A DNA stretch of 58,195 bases, taken from NCBI GenBank assembly GCA_015680685.1, contig MNCI01006092.1, positions 171,165-229,359 of the forward strand, given 5' to 3'. Below, one piece after another: positions 1 through 11,551 of the stretch. Below the pieces are notes generated by a model. The model was given only the letters and a program-made list of their open reading frames with translations. It was not told the origin of the DNA and searched no databases. Each line of letters starts with the position of its first letter. Positions within the stretch are counted from its first letter, which is position 1. The stretch is from Gnetum montanum. Lineage: Eukaryota; Streptophyta; Gnetopsida; Gnetales; Gnetaceae. The translations under genes and the position numbers were made by a program.

Positions 1-884
1 AAGAGCATTTTAGTAGTGAATTTGGTTATTGTGCAACGTATAAGAACTGCTATTGAGATCGTTGTAAGAGAGCCTCTGCTTGTAGTCATGCCATTGAATG
101 ATTCAATAGTCAAGTGGGTTCAGAAAATTTTTGGTATTTTGATGGGACCAAAATAGCTTCTTTTTATCTTTAAAGTGAATCTCCATGATATTTCAATCAG
201 AAATTATCAAGTCTTTTGAAAGTTCTGTTGAATGCAATTGTTGACATCCATTATCTAGCCAAAATGGAGTCTCGTACGTGGTAGTTTACGCAACAATTTT
301 TTGGTAGCATAGTAGGATTGTCTTAAAGAAATTGCTTATTTGGGCCTTGGAAGTTTGAATAATTCATAGATATTGAATTTGGGGTAGATTTATTGCGAAG
401 TGTTTACTCGTGTCATTTTACCTTGTTTAAATATTTGAGGTCTACACAAATATGCTTTCTTTTCTATCTATTTTCATTGAATCTTGCTCTATTTCTAGTT
501 TTCTTGTGGAATTGTCTCTTTCTCTGGGGAAAATTAGGAGTAGATTTGCCGAGTTGTGCTCAAATGTTTTTGCAAAATTTTATTTGTTACAAGTAGGTAT
601 TATAAGGACCGCATAGACTAGGCAATTGAAAAAAATAGGAACTCTCAACAACTCACAGTACTTGGCAAAGTTGGCTGAATCTCTTTAAAATAAGTCATTT
701 TTAGTTTACACACAACGCAATCATTTCATTTTTCACAACTGCACATCGCAACAGCACACACACATACTCACATTAACTACTGAGTCTATTTGGAGGTATC
801 TAGGCCTTGGTGTTGCCAGAGACTAGCAAGCACCTAAATCCTGTTCGAGGACACTCGTTGGTGGTCGTGTCCCAAACAGTCGCC
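1..884. other. Unassigned AT-rich sequence
   Basis: No supported gene. The open frame at 393-596 is a short hydrophobic run without a recognisable motif and I take it as chance. The segment at 720-880 is richer in CA and CG than its surroundings and ends abruptly where similarity to the E1 LTR begins. It may be the remnant of another element, but I cannot name it. Confidence 0.4.
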
Positions 885-1087
885 AACAACAACTACTGTG
901 AGGATCGATATAAGTGACATTGATCTCTATTACTCCTACGATTTCCTACGATACATAAACTTAAAATAGAAATTAATACTTATCAATTCACATTACCAAA
1001 ATTGATTATCTTTGATAGATGAAAATAGTAAAAAAAGAAAAATACTAGTTTATAATGTTAGAGACTAAAGAAATATGAGGTTTAACA
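885..1087 (-). repeat. E1 3' LTR remnant
   Basis: About 200 bp that align base by base with 11347-11551 (shared phrases around ATCGATATAA, AATTGATTATCTT and ATACTAGTTTATAA). On the minus strand it begins TGTTAAACC, a normal LTR start, preceded by a G-rich stretch (AGGGGC) that could be the polypurine tract. Only the first fifth of the LTR is left; similarity stops near 885. Confidence 0.7.
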
Positions 1088-1671
1088 TAGCCCCTAACTA
1101 GCCTTTGGCTAGTGCCTGGCCATAAAGGCAAAAAGAAAAATATTAATATATACAAACAATTGTAAAGAAAAAAAATGAAATAAAATTATGATGAATACGC
1201 TACTACTATGTTCATGATATCATTTGGCAATCCAAAACTCAATACATCTAAAGCATATATGTATAAACAAAATATCATTAATGCTCATTATCAAGTATCA
1301 AAGTTTAATACAAAATAAAAAAATTTAACTTGTCCATAGTTACCATAATGTCTACACAACCATTAAACAAAAATAAGATTAAATTTGAGACATGCATCAA
1401 GCCTCTAAACTTACTTCCACTTCTATATCTTCTTCAAAATGAGAGGCTTCTACCCCTTCATCATCATCATGGATTTGAGGGTGGACATGTCTCTCAATGT
1501 CCACCATTCTTTTGTCCATGGTTATGAGGGTTGAGTAGACCTTCTCAAGAATTTTGAGAATCTCCCTTTGTGTGAAATAGAGCTCATGTAGTTGGAATCA
1601 TGCTTTATTTCAGAATCTGAGGAGTTCACTAGCCTTTGGCGCCAATGAAGAACCTGATTCATATGATTCCT

Positions 1672-2526
1672 TTATGAATGGACTAACCTTTGTATAGATG
1701 TTAAGAGAATGGGAAAAGGGGTTCTTTTAGGAACTAAAAGGTTCACCTTTGTTCCTATCTATATCTCAAGAACTTCACACTTATGAAGGATTGCTGAAAT
1801 GAGGAACAAAAAACATAATTTTAAGACATCATCATTATAGTGATATACCAGATACTTGATTGGGAGGTAAGTAAAATTTGCTTCCTCCTTGTACTTTAGT
1901 GCCTTCATGATGGAGAGTGTAGGGCTGAGCACATAGGTGGTGTGGGTTGAAGGAAGAAGGTTTATGATGATCATCCTTGCCATTGCCTTATGTTTAGGCC
2001 AGAGGTTTATAAAGTGAAAACCTTGCACCTAAAGCCTTCTGGAGTCGATCTCTCCAATGAACTAATGGAAGAGATCACACTTCTCTTCTATGCTTACTTT
2101 TGGTTTGAAAATATCCTTTCCCTTGGCTAGTAGCCAAAACCACTCTTGCAACCTAGTCACCATGACCTTTACCCTTGTCTTCTAGATGGAAGACAACAAG
2201 TAGCATTCCAGAGGATCAACCTTTGTCAAGTGTGGTTTGAGGTTTCAGTAAAATCCTAAAACCTTCTTCTGGATGAACCAATCGATCAAGGACTTGATGA
2301 AAGTTCCATAGTCCATCACCTGTAGTTTTTGTAGCACCACCACATTCATGTGGTTGAACCACTTAGAGTTGTCAGCTTTGTCATGCCAAGGAGTGATTTT
2401 GAGCTATTTGCTTCTTGGCACCTACAAAACAACGAAGACATTCAACATACTAAAATTGTAGGTAGTTTGCTCACTAAAATCCATACTTACCTTTGCCTAT
2501 TGCTTAATTCTTGTTGATTTGGCCAT
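1672..2526 (-). pseudogene. E1 extra ORF (unknown protein) downstream of integrase
   Basis: A single reading frame of 285 codons from an ATG at 2526 to TAA at 1672, broken only by eight in-frame stops (seven TAG, one TGA) and no frameshift. All are one transition from CAG or TGG, which suggests a real gene killed by C-to-T changes. The middle has an LPSTHTTYVLS phrase followed by hydrophobic segments (for example LCFLFLISAIL near the end). It lies between integrase and the 3' LTR on the same strand, where Athila elements carry an envelope-like or unknown third ORF. I do not recognise the family with confidence; it vaguely recalls the plant transposon-associated domain seen next to retroelements. 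Confidence 0.55.
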
Positions 2527-4989
2527 TTTATAATGAAAGGCTACATGCTAACAACAAAAACAAAAGAAAATAAGATTAATCATCACTTTCTTAATTTGGA
2601 AAAAATCCAAGAAGGATGGTAGATCATCTTACCTTTTAATGGAATGGTCAAGATTGAAATATGAGGGATTAGGTGGTGTTTATAACCCACTACTCATCAT
2701 GGTCCCTTCTGGATGAGTGCTATGAATGAAAATCCAAAGAGAAATGGAGGCCCTAACTACTAAAGGTGGGAGCCCTAAATTGCATTTCCCAAATTTTCAG
2801 ATGATAAAATACAATGTCATCTTCAAGGTAGTGGATTTTGAAGTAAATCCAACACCTTAATCATTAACCTTTTATTTTTCTCAAATTTTAATGATGTTGA
2901 TACCTATTTTGAGTTTGATGTAATCGTAACATTTTAGGTCAAACTTTATAGATCTATCGATATGGGTCAATATGTAACAAATTTAGGTTACTAACATATT
3001 GATTATTATGGCAATTACATTGATAATACTCAAGAAATTTGGGAAAATATCAAACTTATGGATCTTGGTCTATCTATGCTATATGAATTGATATGTTTAA
3101 TAAACATATCAAATTATATGAACACCACACTATTTAGATGTGACATTTTAGACAAAATTTGCTCATGTTTGAACCATATAAACCTAATAGGTATGGATCG
3201 ATATATCCCTTATATTTCATATTAATTAAAATTGATGAAATTAAAATTTATATTAATAATTTGAGTTTTGTTGTAATTATATCGAACTATATCACTAGAA
3301 TCTATATACCTTGATTTATCTTATAGTAAGACATTGGCCCCTTAGTCTCTCTTGATATAACTTATTTTAAGAAATTTTTTGAATTTCTATAGACATTGAT
3401 ACTTCAATATCTTTTGAAAATGTGACTTATCCTAATCTCTCTAAGTCATAAGAAGCAATATTAATTGATATTATGGTGATTTTATTTCTGAAGAATGTAC
3501 ATTTTTTATTCCTATTTTTATAATAAATTCATATTATTTGAATAGGAGTCCACATATAACTAAGTTAGAAACGCCCTTCTTAGGATTGATTGGGCCTAAA
3601 AATCACCTCACAAGGTTTGCTTTATTAGGTGCAAGAATGTCTTACAAACTCAAGTTCTTAACCTTTCCTACATTTTAAGGATCTGACATGCATTTTTTGT
3701 GTCTAACCCATTCCCTAACTTACTCTTGGGTTAGCTTCCATGTTGGTTATACCCTACTATCCTATCCATTCTTAATTGGTTATACCTCATTAATTAAACT
3801 AGGATATGTATCATACCTAGGTTAATTATTGAAAATAAGTTAGTAAAAGGTGGACATGTTCAAAGGATATGCCAAAAAGCAAAGATTACCATGGATTTTA
3901 TATATCCTCTATTATGGAGAGTGTACTAGAAGTTGTGGGTCTGACAAATGTCAGTATCCATCATTGGCTACCATTGTAGAGATTTCAACCACTAACACCG
4001 ATGGAGGGCATGATGGGGAACATATGGAAGACCCTTCCACTAAAAGTACCACAAAAAATAATAGATGACCATGGAAAAGAAAATGGAAGGATAAGCAAAA
4101 AGAGAGAAGTAAAAAGAAGAATAACAAACAAAAGTAAAATATTAGAGACAAGGGACAAATGAGACAACAAAGGAGAACAAGAAAAAATAAAAGGAAGCAC
4201 TAAATTACAAAATGAAAATAAGTCAATCCACCAAGTCCAATATCATATCCTAGCCAAAAAGAGAAAACTAAGAAAGTCAGTACTACAAAATGATTATTCA
4301 TCATGAAGCACTCTTCTTACGAAAGTAGGTTATTGTGGTAAATGTGAGCCTTGTGTATCATTCCAACCATAAGGTTCTTATCAGAGTGTGGTGTTGCTCA
4401 TGATTGAAGGTGCTTGTGGAAACTTATTCATATAGATAGATAGATTTAGTTTTTTTTAACATCAAATTGAAATTCATGGAAAGGCTCGCTTCAATCATGA
4501 GGTTATTGTGGGGGAAAATATATTTGAAAAAAATAGATATGATGATGAATCACTTAGTGACTGATGATATTTCTCATGCTACAACACTTTTATGGCTAGT
4601 TCAAACATGACATACCCTTTTCTCCATATTGACATATTAAAAAGGTAATTACTAGAACCAGTCATGAATGCTTTAAATCCAACTTGCTGATTATCCCAAT
4701 AGTTCATGAAAGTAGAAAAAATAAAATAGAATGTTGCAACAATAATAAATTATTCTAAGTCTCACTCCTAGATGGATTTTGGGTTTAAACTTTCCTATCT
4801 CAAGGTAGAAGGAGTTGTCCTTCTCCTTTGCATTCCAAACACAATGCTAATAAATTCTTTAGAGTCCCAAATAACAATAGAAAATACTACTATCCTCAAC
4901 ATTTTTCAAGGTAAAATTTGTAGACTAAAATACATCATTTATTAAATTAAAATATTACATAAGGGTCTTGTTGAAGATTACTACCTAAA
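2527..4989. other. E1 internal spacer between integrase and extra ORF
   Basis: About 2.5 kb of AT-rich sequence without a supported gene. Open frames at 3850-4200 occur on both strands, overlap each other and have low-complexity composition, so I do not call them. It is unclear whether all of it belongs to E1 or whether an unrecognised insertion is present. Confidence 0.4.
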
Positions 4990-5823
4990 ACTAGGACCTC
5001 TAATGGATTTTTATTAGTAATTTCATCATCATTGAGATGAGTTAAATTGCTTAACTCTACTAATTCATCTTCTTTGGGTTTCTCAATGTGATGTACATAT
5101 TATAATTTAAGTCTATGTCCATTGACTAGAAATGTAGTTGAGGAATCATCAATAGGTGAAATTAGAATACTTCCATTAGCATGTGGTTATACTACTATAT
5201 ATGGGCCTTCCCAACTAGTTGTTAACTTGCTTGGAAATTTATGTAATCTCATATTATACAAAAGAACTTAACTAGCTACAAAAAAGTGTTTCTTGAAAAT
5301 GTTCTTATCATGTAATTTCTTCATTTTCTTTTTTTATAATTTTTTTTCTTGTTAAAAGCATTTAGCCTCATTTCATCAAGTTCATGTATTTGAATCATTT
5401 TTGATGCATGATTTATTTTCTCATTGAAATTAAATTTTTGTGCTAAACATAAAGATTGATACTTAATTTCTATTGGTAATAAAAATTGTTTACCATAAAC
5501 TAACTGATAAGGTGAATAACTTAAACTTGGTTTACATGTAATTCTATAAGTCCAAAGTGCATCTTGTAATTTTTTTGACCAGTCTTTCTTTTTAGTACAT
5601 GCTATTTTTATTAATATATTTAATATAATTCTTATACCTGACCATTTGTTTAAGGGTTATAGGAAGTAGATATCTTATTTTGGATTCCATAAGAATTAAG
5701 GAATTTCTCTATTATTCTATTTACAAAATGCATTCCTTGATCACTAATGATCACCCATGGGATTCCAAAATGTGTTAAAATATTTTTACTAAGAAAAGGT
5801 ACGACTACTTTAACATCATTTGT
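4990..5823 (-). pseudogene. E1 integrase, core end and C-terminal part
   Basis: Integrase joins retrotransposon cDNA to the host chromosome. Read on minus from 5823, the segment encodes the second catalytic Asp region (VIISDQG), then a STSYNP motif before the region of the catalytic Glu, then WSKKLQDALWTYR, SPYQLVYGK and finally the GPY module SWEGPY near 5200. Several stops and frame changes break it. Its upstream part is found on the opposite strand at 5825-6209. The minus-strand reading that runs through the N at 5824 is chimeric and should not be used as a protein start. Confidence 0.8.
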
Positions 5824-6209
5824 NTTAGTAGGTGGCCATTTTGATAGCAGATGCACTACTATCAAAATCTTGCAAAGTGGATTTTATTAGTCCTCAATCC
5901 TTAAAGATGCTCATACATATGTACAAGAATGGGATAAATGTCAACGAATGGGAACCATAATTAAAAGACAGAAATGCCCTTAAACCCAATTTTAATAACT
6001 GAACCATTTGATGTGTGTGGTATAAACTTTTAAGGACCATTTCCATCATCCAATGGATGTTAATACATTTTGGTTTGTATAGAGTATGTGACTAAATGGG
6101 TAGAAGCAATAGTCACCCCAACAAATGATGTTAAAGTAGTCGTACCTTTTCTTAGTAAAAATATTTTAACACATTTTGGAATCCCATGGGTGATCATTAG
6201 TGATCAAGG
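5735..6209. repeat. 89-bp exact inverted repeat ending at the two Ns
   Basis: Arms 5735-5823 and 6121-6209 are perfect reverse complements. Each arm stops at an N (5824 and 6210). An exact repeat flush with both gap characters inside otherwise decayed DNA points to overlapping contig ends that were not merged. Confidence 0.9.
5825..6209 (+). pseudogene. E1 integrase, zinc-finger and first catalytic region, inverted segment
   Basis: On the plus strand this 385-bp piece encodes the integrase zinc finger (GGHF, TTIKILQSGFY, then CQRMGTI), the region before the first catalytic Asp (a degraded GPFPSSNG), VCIEYVTKWVEAI, and ends at the VIISDQG motif. It is exactly the part missing from the minus-strand integrase at 5823. 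It is bounded by single Ns on both sides, and its last 89 bases are identical in inverse to 5735-5823. The simplest reading is a contig placed in the wrong orientation during assembly, not a biological inversion. Confidence 0.8.
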
Positions 6210-6210
6210 N

Positions 6211-8788
6211 TACTCTCCATTTCCACCCTTTTTTGGAGCTACTATAATAGGACTTGTCCATTCACTATTAGCTATTGGGTAAATAATTCCTTGATTTCAA
6301 AGTTTTAAAATCTTATCTTTAATAATTTATTTTAAAGTTGGATTAATTCGTCTAGGGGCAATTCTTACCATTTTTACATTGTCTTCTAGATAGATATGAT
6401 GTTGGTAAATGTTAGATGAGATTCCTTAATGAAGGCCCTCATAACTTCATGCAAATGCCTTAGAATTTCTATATAAGACTTCTAATAGTTTGGCTTCTTA
6501 CTCTTCAGAAATTTGGAAATTTATTATTAATGGTTTATTATGATTTATGGAAATATACTTAAGTGCATTAGGTAATTCTCTAAGATTCAAAGAATCAATG
6601 CTTGGTGGTTTTTTCTCTAATATTCCTTGAACCCAAATTCAAAATCAAGTCAAGAAGATCTTGTTGTTCTTTTGTAAAGGGATCTAAAAATCCTTTCTCA
6701 AAATTATTTAGTACTAATGTTTCCCTATCTTGTGCCATTGCTAAAGTGGATATTTTCTAAAGCATTCTTACTTCTTTCAAAGCTTTGTTTAATTGGTCCT
6801 CTTTTTCCTTATCATATTTGTTAAGCATAAAAGTAACATTAGCAAAAGTTAATTAGTGTTATCTTGATCTACAATTTATTCTTGCATCAGTTGTTGCTAA
6901 CCAAGGTATACCTAGTATGATGGAAAAACAAGCCAGATCTTTTACCTCCAAAACTACAAAATCATTATGGTATTTTCCTTTTCCACCTCAATTATCAAAT
7001 ATTATACTACTTCTATAGGTTTTACATTAGAACCATTAGCCAAAGATATTGTCATGTTAACTATTTTTTATATTCTCTAAATCAAGTGACCTAGCCATTT
7101 CTAGTGGCATTATATTAATACTAGCTCATAAATCCAATAGGGCATCCCTAATAACTTGTACATTTATTTTAATTGGAATGGTAGGAACTCTTGGATCTTA
7201 CTATTTTGAAACCTCTTGACTTTTTATAAGTTTAGAAAGATTATCAACTAAATAAACTTGTTTAGAAATCTTTTCCTTTCTTCTCCTAGTGCACAATTCC
7301 CTTAAGTACTTAGCATAAATAGGTGTGTCTTTTAAAGCTTGTTCTAGATGAATATGCAAATATAATTCACTAAACATTTTTTTTGAGATGGGCTTTAGTT
7401 GTAAAGTCTTATTGTAATTGTTTAGGCAAAGGGGGTAAAATTGTTTGTCTAGGGAATAACAGTTGTTATTTTTCCTTAATTAGTTGATCTTTTTCTTCCT
7501 CATTTAATACTTATGGCCGAACTTCTTCTTGTGTCCTTATTTCTGGAAATATCATCTTCTTTTGGGGTTTATGATCCACTATTTTTCCACTCCTAGTAGT
7601 GACAAAATGCAATTGTTCTTTTCCCTTTCTTTGAGTTGTAGGACTTGGTTCATGTTAGGATGGTAATTCATTCTTAATTAGGTCTTGATATATTCTTCTT
7701 GTTTTACTCATGAGATGTCTACTCTCTTCAATGAAGGAAGTAAGACTTTGGGTGAGTTTATTCAAATGTTCATTAGTTGGATTCTTAAACTTTCTAAAGT
7801 TATTTTGAGGATATTGTTGTTAGTAAGGTGGTCTTTATGGAAAGATCATTGTTTGTTGGCTTTTATATTGTTGAAAAGCCTTCACTGATTCTTGTACTTC
7901 CTCATGAAAATATATTAAGGATGGACAAGTGGTGCATTCATGTTGTGAACTACGACAAATGCTACATGATACACTTTGTACCACATGAGCTTGTTTCTTT
8001 ATCAATCATGTTAGCTCATCTACGTTTTTATTGGATTGTTTAGTTTGGTTGATCACACCTTGCATGATGTTGGGTTTTAGCCATCTCTTGCTTTGATCTA
8101 ATAATGAATCTATAATTTTCCAGCCATCTTCTAGTGTTACATTTAAAATATTTCCATCACATTCAAAGTCAAAATTTTATGTACAATATGGTGTTAGGCC
8201 TTCTACAAAGACTTGAATAAGTTGATGGGCTAGAAATCCATGGTTGGGATTCTTTAAACACAACCCTTTAAACCTATTGAAAGTACTCTTATAGTCTCCA
8301 TATTCTTGTTGCATAAAGCTCACTAATTTCTTCCTTAATGAATACAATCTAGCATTAGAAAGAAATATTTGAAGAAAAGCTTCCTTGAATTCATCTCATG
8401 AACTAATTTGTGTTCTTAAGGCTTGTAGCCAAGAATCATCTTTATCCTTTAAGGTTGATTTAAAAGCAATCATTTTAGTTCTATCCCTACTTTGAGGTGC
8501 TAGCATTGTTAATGTGGTTTCAAATTCTATCATTGGAGTAATTAGATCCTCATCATTTGTTCTCTTAAAGATAGGTAATAAATGAATGTTTTTTACCTCT
8601 ACATCTCTTCCTTGTGGAAAAATTAATGACCCTTGAGGTATAATCAATGTTCTTTGATTCAATAAATCCCCAAGAGTTTGTCCATGGTAGGCCTACCCAA
8701 TTGGAATATTAGAACTTAAACTACCAAAGAAAAGAGAAATTGAACCAAGAGAAAATGGAGGATGTGTATGGTGTGAAGATGATCCCAT
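6211..8788 (-). pseudogene. E1 Gag, protease and start of reverse transcriptase
   Basis: Gag packages the element RNA and protease matures the polyprotein. From an ATG at 8788 one frame runs, with a few stops, through the Gag core (LPIFKRTNDED, MLAPQ, SWLQALRTQ, then GLTPYC) to a CCHC knuckle at 7966-7925 (pattern C-x2-C-x4-H-x4-C). After a frameshift, a PIYAKYLREL stretch leads to the protease motif DLxAS at 7134-7120 and ILGIPWLA near 6925-6900. The last readable part is the RT entry motif (IYPIANSEW, then APKKGG) ending at the N at 6210. The YxDD box and RNase H are absent. The arrangement resembles Athila Gag-Pol. Confidence 0.75.
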
Positions 8789-9102
8789 TGTGAAAGTGGT
8801 AGTTACTATTGTGGTCACAATAGGGCCTAGTATAGAAATAGAGGCTGGTCATGTAATTGGAGTTTGCAAATTTAAAGTATTTATAGGTTGGACGGTTCAC
8901 CTTTTTGTGGCTACATTAGTTAATATTTCGGTGGTACTTAGATTCTATGATCCTGCCCCCGTAGTTGAACTCATAGTTTGTATTATAGTGGTTGAAATAT
9001 CAAATAGAGGATTAAAAGTTATGAAAAATTTATATTGGGGTTTTTCATTTTTTGCTGAAAAATTTTAATTTGTAGGATGATGAGACGCGGTTTACACTAG
9101 GC

Positions 9103-9179
9103 CGCGATATCGCGTACACGATATCGCGACCGACGCGATATCGCGTCTTCTCCTGCGATATCGCGTACGCGATATCGCG
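9103..9179. repeat. Array of CGCGATATCGCG palindromes in U3
   Basis: Five copies of a GATATC core flanked by CG dinucleotides. Three are the full 12-bp perfect palindrome CGCGATATCGCG (9103-9114, 9134-9145, 9168-9179); two are slightly shorter (near 9119 and 9155). It lies just upstream of the TATA box, where enhancer or repressor sites would act. Confidence 0.9.
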
Positions 9180-9194
9180 TTGCGCCGCCATTTC

Positions 9195-9202
9195 TATAAA
9201 TA
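9195..9202 (+). promoter_or_regulatory. TATA box of the solo LTR
   Basis: TATAAATA, 16 bp downstream of the palindrome array and about 170 bp before an AATAAA signal at 9369-9374. This is the expected U3-R order of an LTR promoter. Confidence 0.6.
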
Positions 9203-9449
9203 AGAGGCGGCACTCCCCTTTTTCCCCAATCCTGGCTAGTGTAGCGAAGCTCTGGCAGATTGATCACTCCAGAGTTAGAATTTTTCCCCATGTGCCCGCA
9301 GTAGGAGTCCTAGAGTGAACGGCTCTTTATTCGAGCAGCTTGTAACCTGAACCCAAGTTGTGTACGGCAATAAAGACGAACTTGATTGGATAAACCTTGT
9401 AGCACGTGGTTTCATTTATTGGTTTATTTCCTGCTTTCCTAGTGCGTTC

Positions 9450-9723
9450 AAGTACGACTTGATTACGAGCGTCTACGGACGTGTACGGCTAGTCAAGGAA
9501 TCGGCTGCTTGACGCAATGCATGAGTACGACTCAATTACGAGCATTGGATGCTTGGTAACCCAGTAGCGTATTCCAGGATTCTGCGCTTGGTAACTCCCG
9601 GGTCTAATGTGTACGGCTAGTTGAGGAATCGGCTGCTCATTGCTAGGCTAGATCGTGTGATAAGTACGACTTAGTTACGAGCACCTACGGGTGTGTACGG
9701 CTGGCTAAGGAATCGGCTGCTTA
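9450..9723 (+). repeat. Recurring units in the downstream half of the solo LTR
   Basis: Two short motifs recur three times: AGTACGACT...TTACGAGC and GTGTACGGCT...GGAATCGGCTGCT (starting near 9481, 9609 and 9693). Spacing is irregular, so it is a diverged tandem array and not a clean satellite. It lies downstream of the polyadenylation signal, in the U5 portion. Confidence 0.7.
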
Positions 9724-10623
9724 TCACACATAGGCTAAATAGGTGCCTCAGTACGACCACTTCGAGCACTTGCGTTACGTGCGGTGATCCCAGTAACGAT
9801 TAGCGTTTGGTAAGCTGCAGTTGCATAGTTCAGGGTGTGTCCGGCAAGTGGGAATGGATGCTGACGCTAGTTAAATTAGACTTAGATCTTAGTTAGGGTT
9901 AGTTTAGTTTCCTCAACCCTTTTCCTGGTAGCATAGAAGATAAGCCAAAAATACCAAAAAAATCACATACCTCAGACTTGCTTAACCATACACCGTGACA
10001 CTTACAAGCAAGCCTGGGAAGACAACGAACGATTAACCCCAAGTGTTTCTTGTGGCGTTAAGGCATTTAGTCTGCGGAGTTCGACCGGATCGTGCGTGTA
10101 CGCTCGTTTCGTATGGTGGAGTGTAGGGGTACCTCGCCACTCATCATAGGAGAAGAAGAGTGGTTAAGATCTAGTTCTATTTGTTCCTCTTGGTTTTGTT
10201 TTAAATTAGCTCATGTACATTTCTAAAGGCTAAAAGTATTCCTAGAGGTTTGGATTTGTATTGGTTTCCTTGGTTTCTTTATTGATTTCATTTAATAATC
10301 ATACTCTTCTTTGGCACATTTATGGATCACCAATCCTAAGATTCTACATATTGATTTAATTACTTTTGTTATTGTTGCTTTGATTGCAAATTTCTTAACA
10401 ATTTCTATAGGTTGGGCAACAAGAGGAGCTGATTCTTGGGATTGTACTTTTTCCATTCTTAATACAAGAAAAACAATTAAAAGAAATCATTTTTAAAACT
10501 ACTCAACAAAATAAAATAAAATAAAATAAAAAAAATAAATTAAAGTGTACTTGAAAATTATTAGATTTACAAAATGACTTTGAAAATGTACAAAACCCTT
10601 GATGACTATTAACTTTGCTGGCC

Positions 10624-10641
10624 TCCTCAGCAATAGCGCCA
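10624..10641 (-). other. Primer binding site of E1 (tRNA-Asp type)
   Basis: On the minus strand TGGCGCTATTGCTGAGGA follows the LTR end after three bases. Compared with the Athila-type tRNA-Asp site as I recall it, the four differences are all transitions (C to T or G to A), as expected for a decayed copy. Confidence 0.7.
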
Positions 10642-10644
10642 AAT

Positions 10645-11551
10645 TGACAAGCCAGCCAAAGTTTGGTGTGGAATTATTTTAATAATTAACTTCATTATAA
10701 AATTTTCACCTTGTCTATGACTAACCTATGAGTTCTATCCATGGAAGAATGGTTTCAAAGTCAAAAAGATCATCAATATAAATAACAGTTAGATTTGAAT
10801 TCAGTAGAAGAATCCACACTTAATAAAACTTCATCTTAACTTGTAATATTAAGGTTAAAGATGAAAATAAGTTGATTAAACCAAATTAAAGTTACATAAA
10901 TTTATCATAAATATAGAAGACTACAAAGGATATGTCACCTAATTTGTAACCCTGATCTACTATCTTCATGATGCAATAACTTCATAGCCTTCATACATCA
11001 ATGGTTGTTGATTTTCATAAAGCATCAAAAATCTTTCTTAATAGTTTTAATATAGAAAAGATTTAATTTGGTGTGGGCTCTTTCTTCAATTTTTTCTCTT
11101 ATCCTCCTCTAATGCAGAGTCGAGATTCTTATTCATACTCAAAAGGGATTTACAATAATGTATAACAATAACTATTTTAAGAATTGATTGGTATGAAAGA
11201 ATTTTATAACAATCAATTCAATTCTTCATTGAACTGAATCATGAATTATGACCTCTTCAATCATCAATTGAGATCACATTTCTATGCAAATTGATATCTT
11301 GATTTCTTCATGAGATTTTTCTCCATTGAAATCCATTTTATTGATCCATATCACAGCCACTATGAGGATCGATATAATCAACATTGATCTCTATCACCTC
11401 CATAATTTCCTGTGATACATAAACTTAAAAGAGAAATTAATACTTATTGATTTATTTTGCCAAAATTGATTATCTTCAATAGATGAAAATAGTAAAAAAA
11501 TAAAAATACTAGTTTATAACATTAGAAACTAAAGCAATATGGGGTTTAATA
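10645..11551 (-). repeat. E1 5' LTR
   Basis: On plus it starts TGACAAG next to the primer site and ends GGTTTAATA, which aligns with GGTTTAACA at the 3' LTR end (1087). Length 907 bp. No coding sequence inside. The outer side abuts the primer-site remnant of the neighbouring E2-family LTR. Confidence 0.75.

Larger units (their letters stand above)
9078..10146 (+). mobile_element. Solo LTR with perfect ends and 5-bp target duplication
   Basis: Begins TGATGAG and ends CTCATCA (a perfect 7-bp terminal inverted repeat). It is flanked by TAGGA at 9073-9077 and 10147-10151, a clean target-site duplication. Length 1069 bp. It is far richer in CpG than anything around it, so it is young or weakly mutated. 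A TATA box (9195) and AATAAA (9369-9374) give the plus orientation. No internal region or coding sequence remains, so it is the product of LTR-LTR recombination. The family is not identified. Confidence 0.9.
885..11551 (-). mobile_element. E1: Athila-like Ty3/gypsy retrotransposon, decayed
   Basis: An LTR element read on the minus strand. Evidence, in element order: 5' LTR 10645-11551; a primer site resembling the 3' end of tRNA-Asp at 10624-10641; gag from 8788 with a CCHC knuckle; protease with a DLxAS motif; the start of RT; integrase with the SWEGPY motif; an extra ORF at 2526-1672 in the position of the third Athila ORF; and a 3' LTR remnant at 885-1087. Direct-repeat similarity between 885-1087 and 11347-11551 ties the ends together. 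RT beyond its first codons and RNase H are missing at a single N (6210). A younger solo LTR (9078-10146) is inserted in the leader. The lineage call rests on the primer site and Gag/protease style and is an inference. Confidence 0.75.

Noticed and set aside
3850-4200. Overlapping open frames on both strands as a gene of E1
   Set aside because: Short, low-complexity, no motifs and no conserved frame across stops, unlike the real decayed ORF at 1672-2526.
5650-5865. Minus-strand frame running through the N at 5824
   Set aside because: It joins real integrase to the flipped contig and is therefore chimeric.
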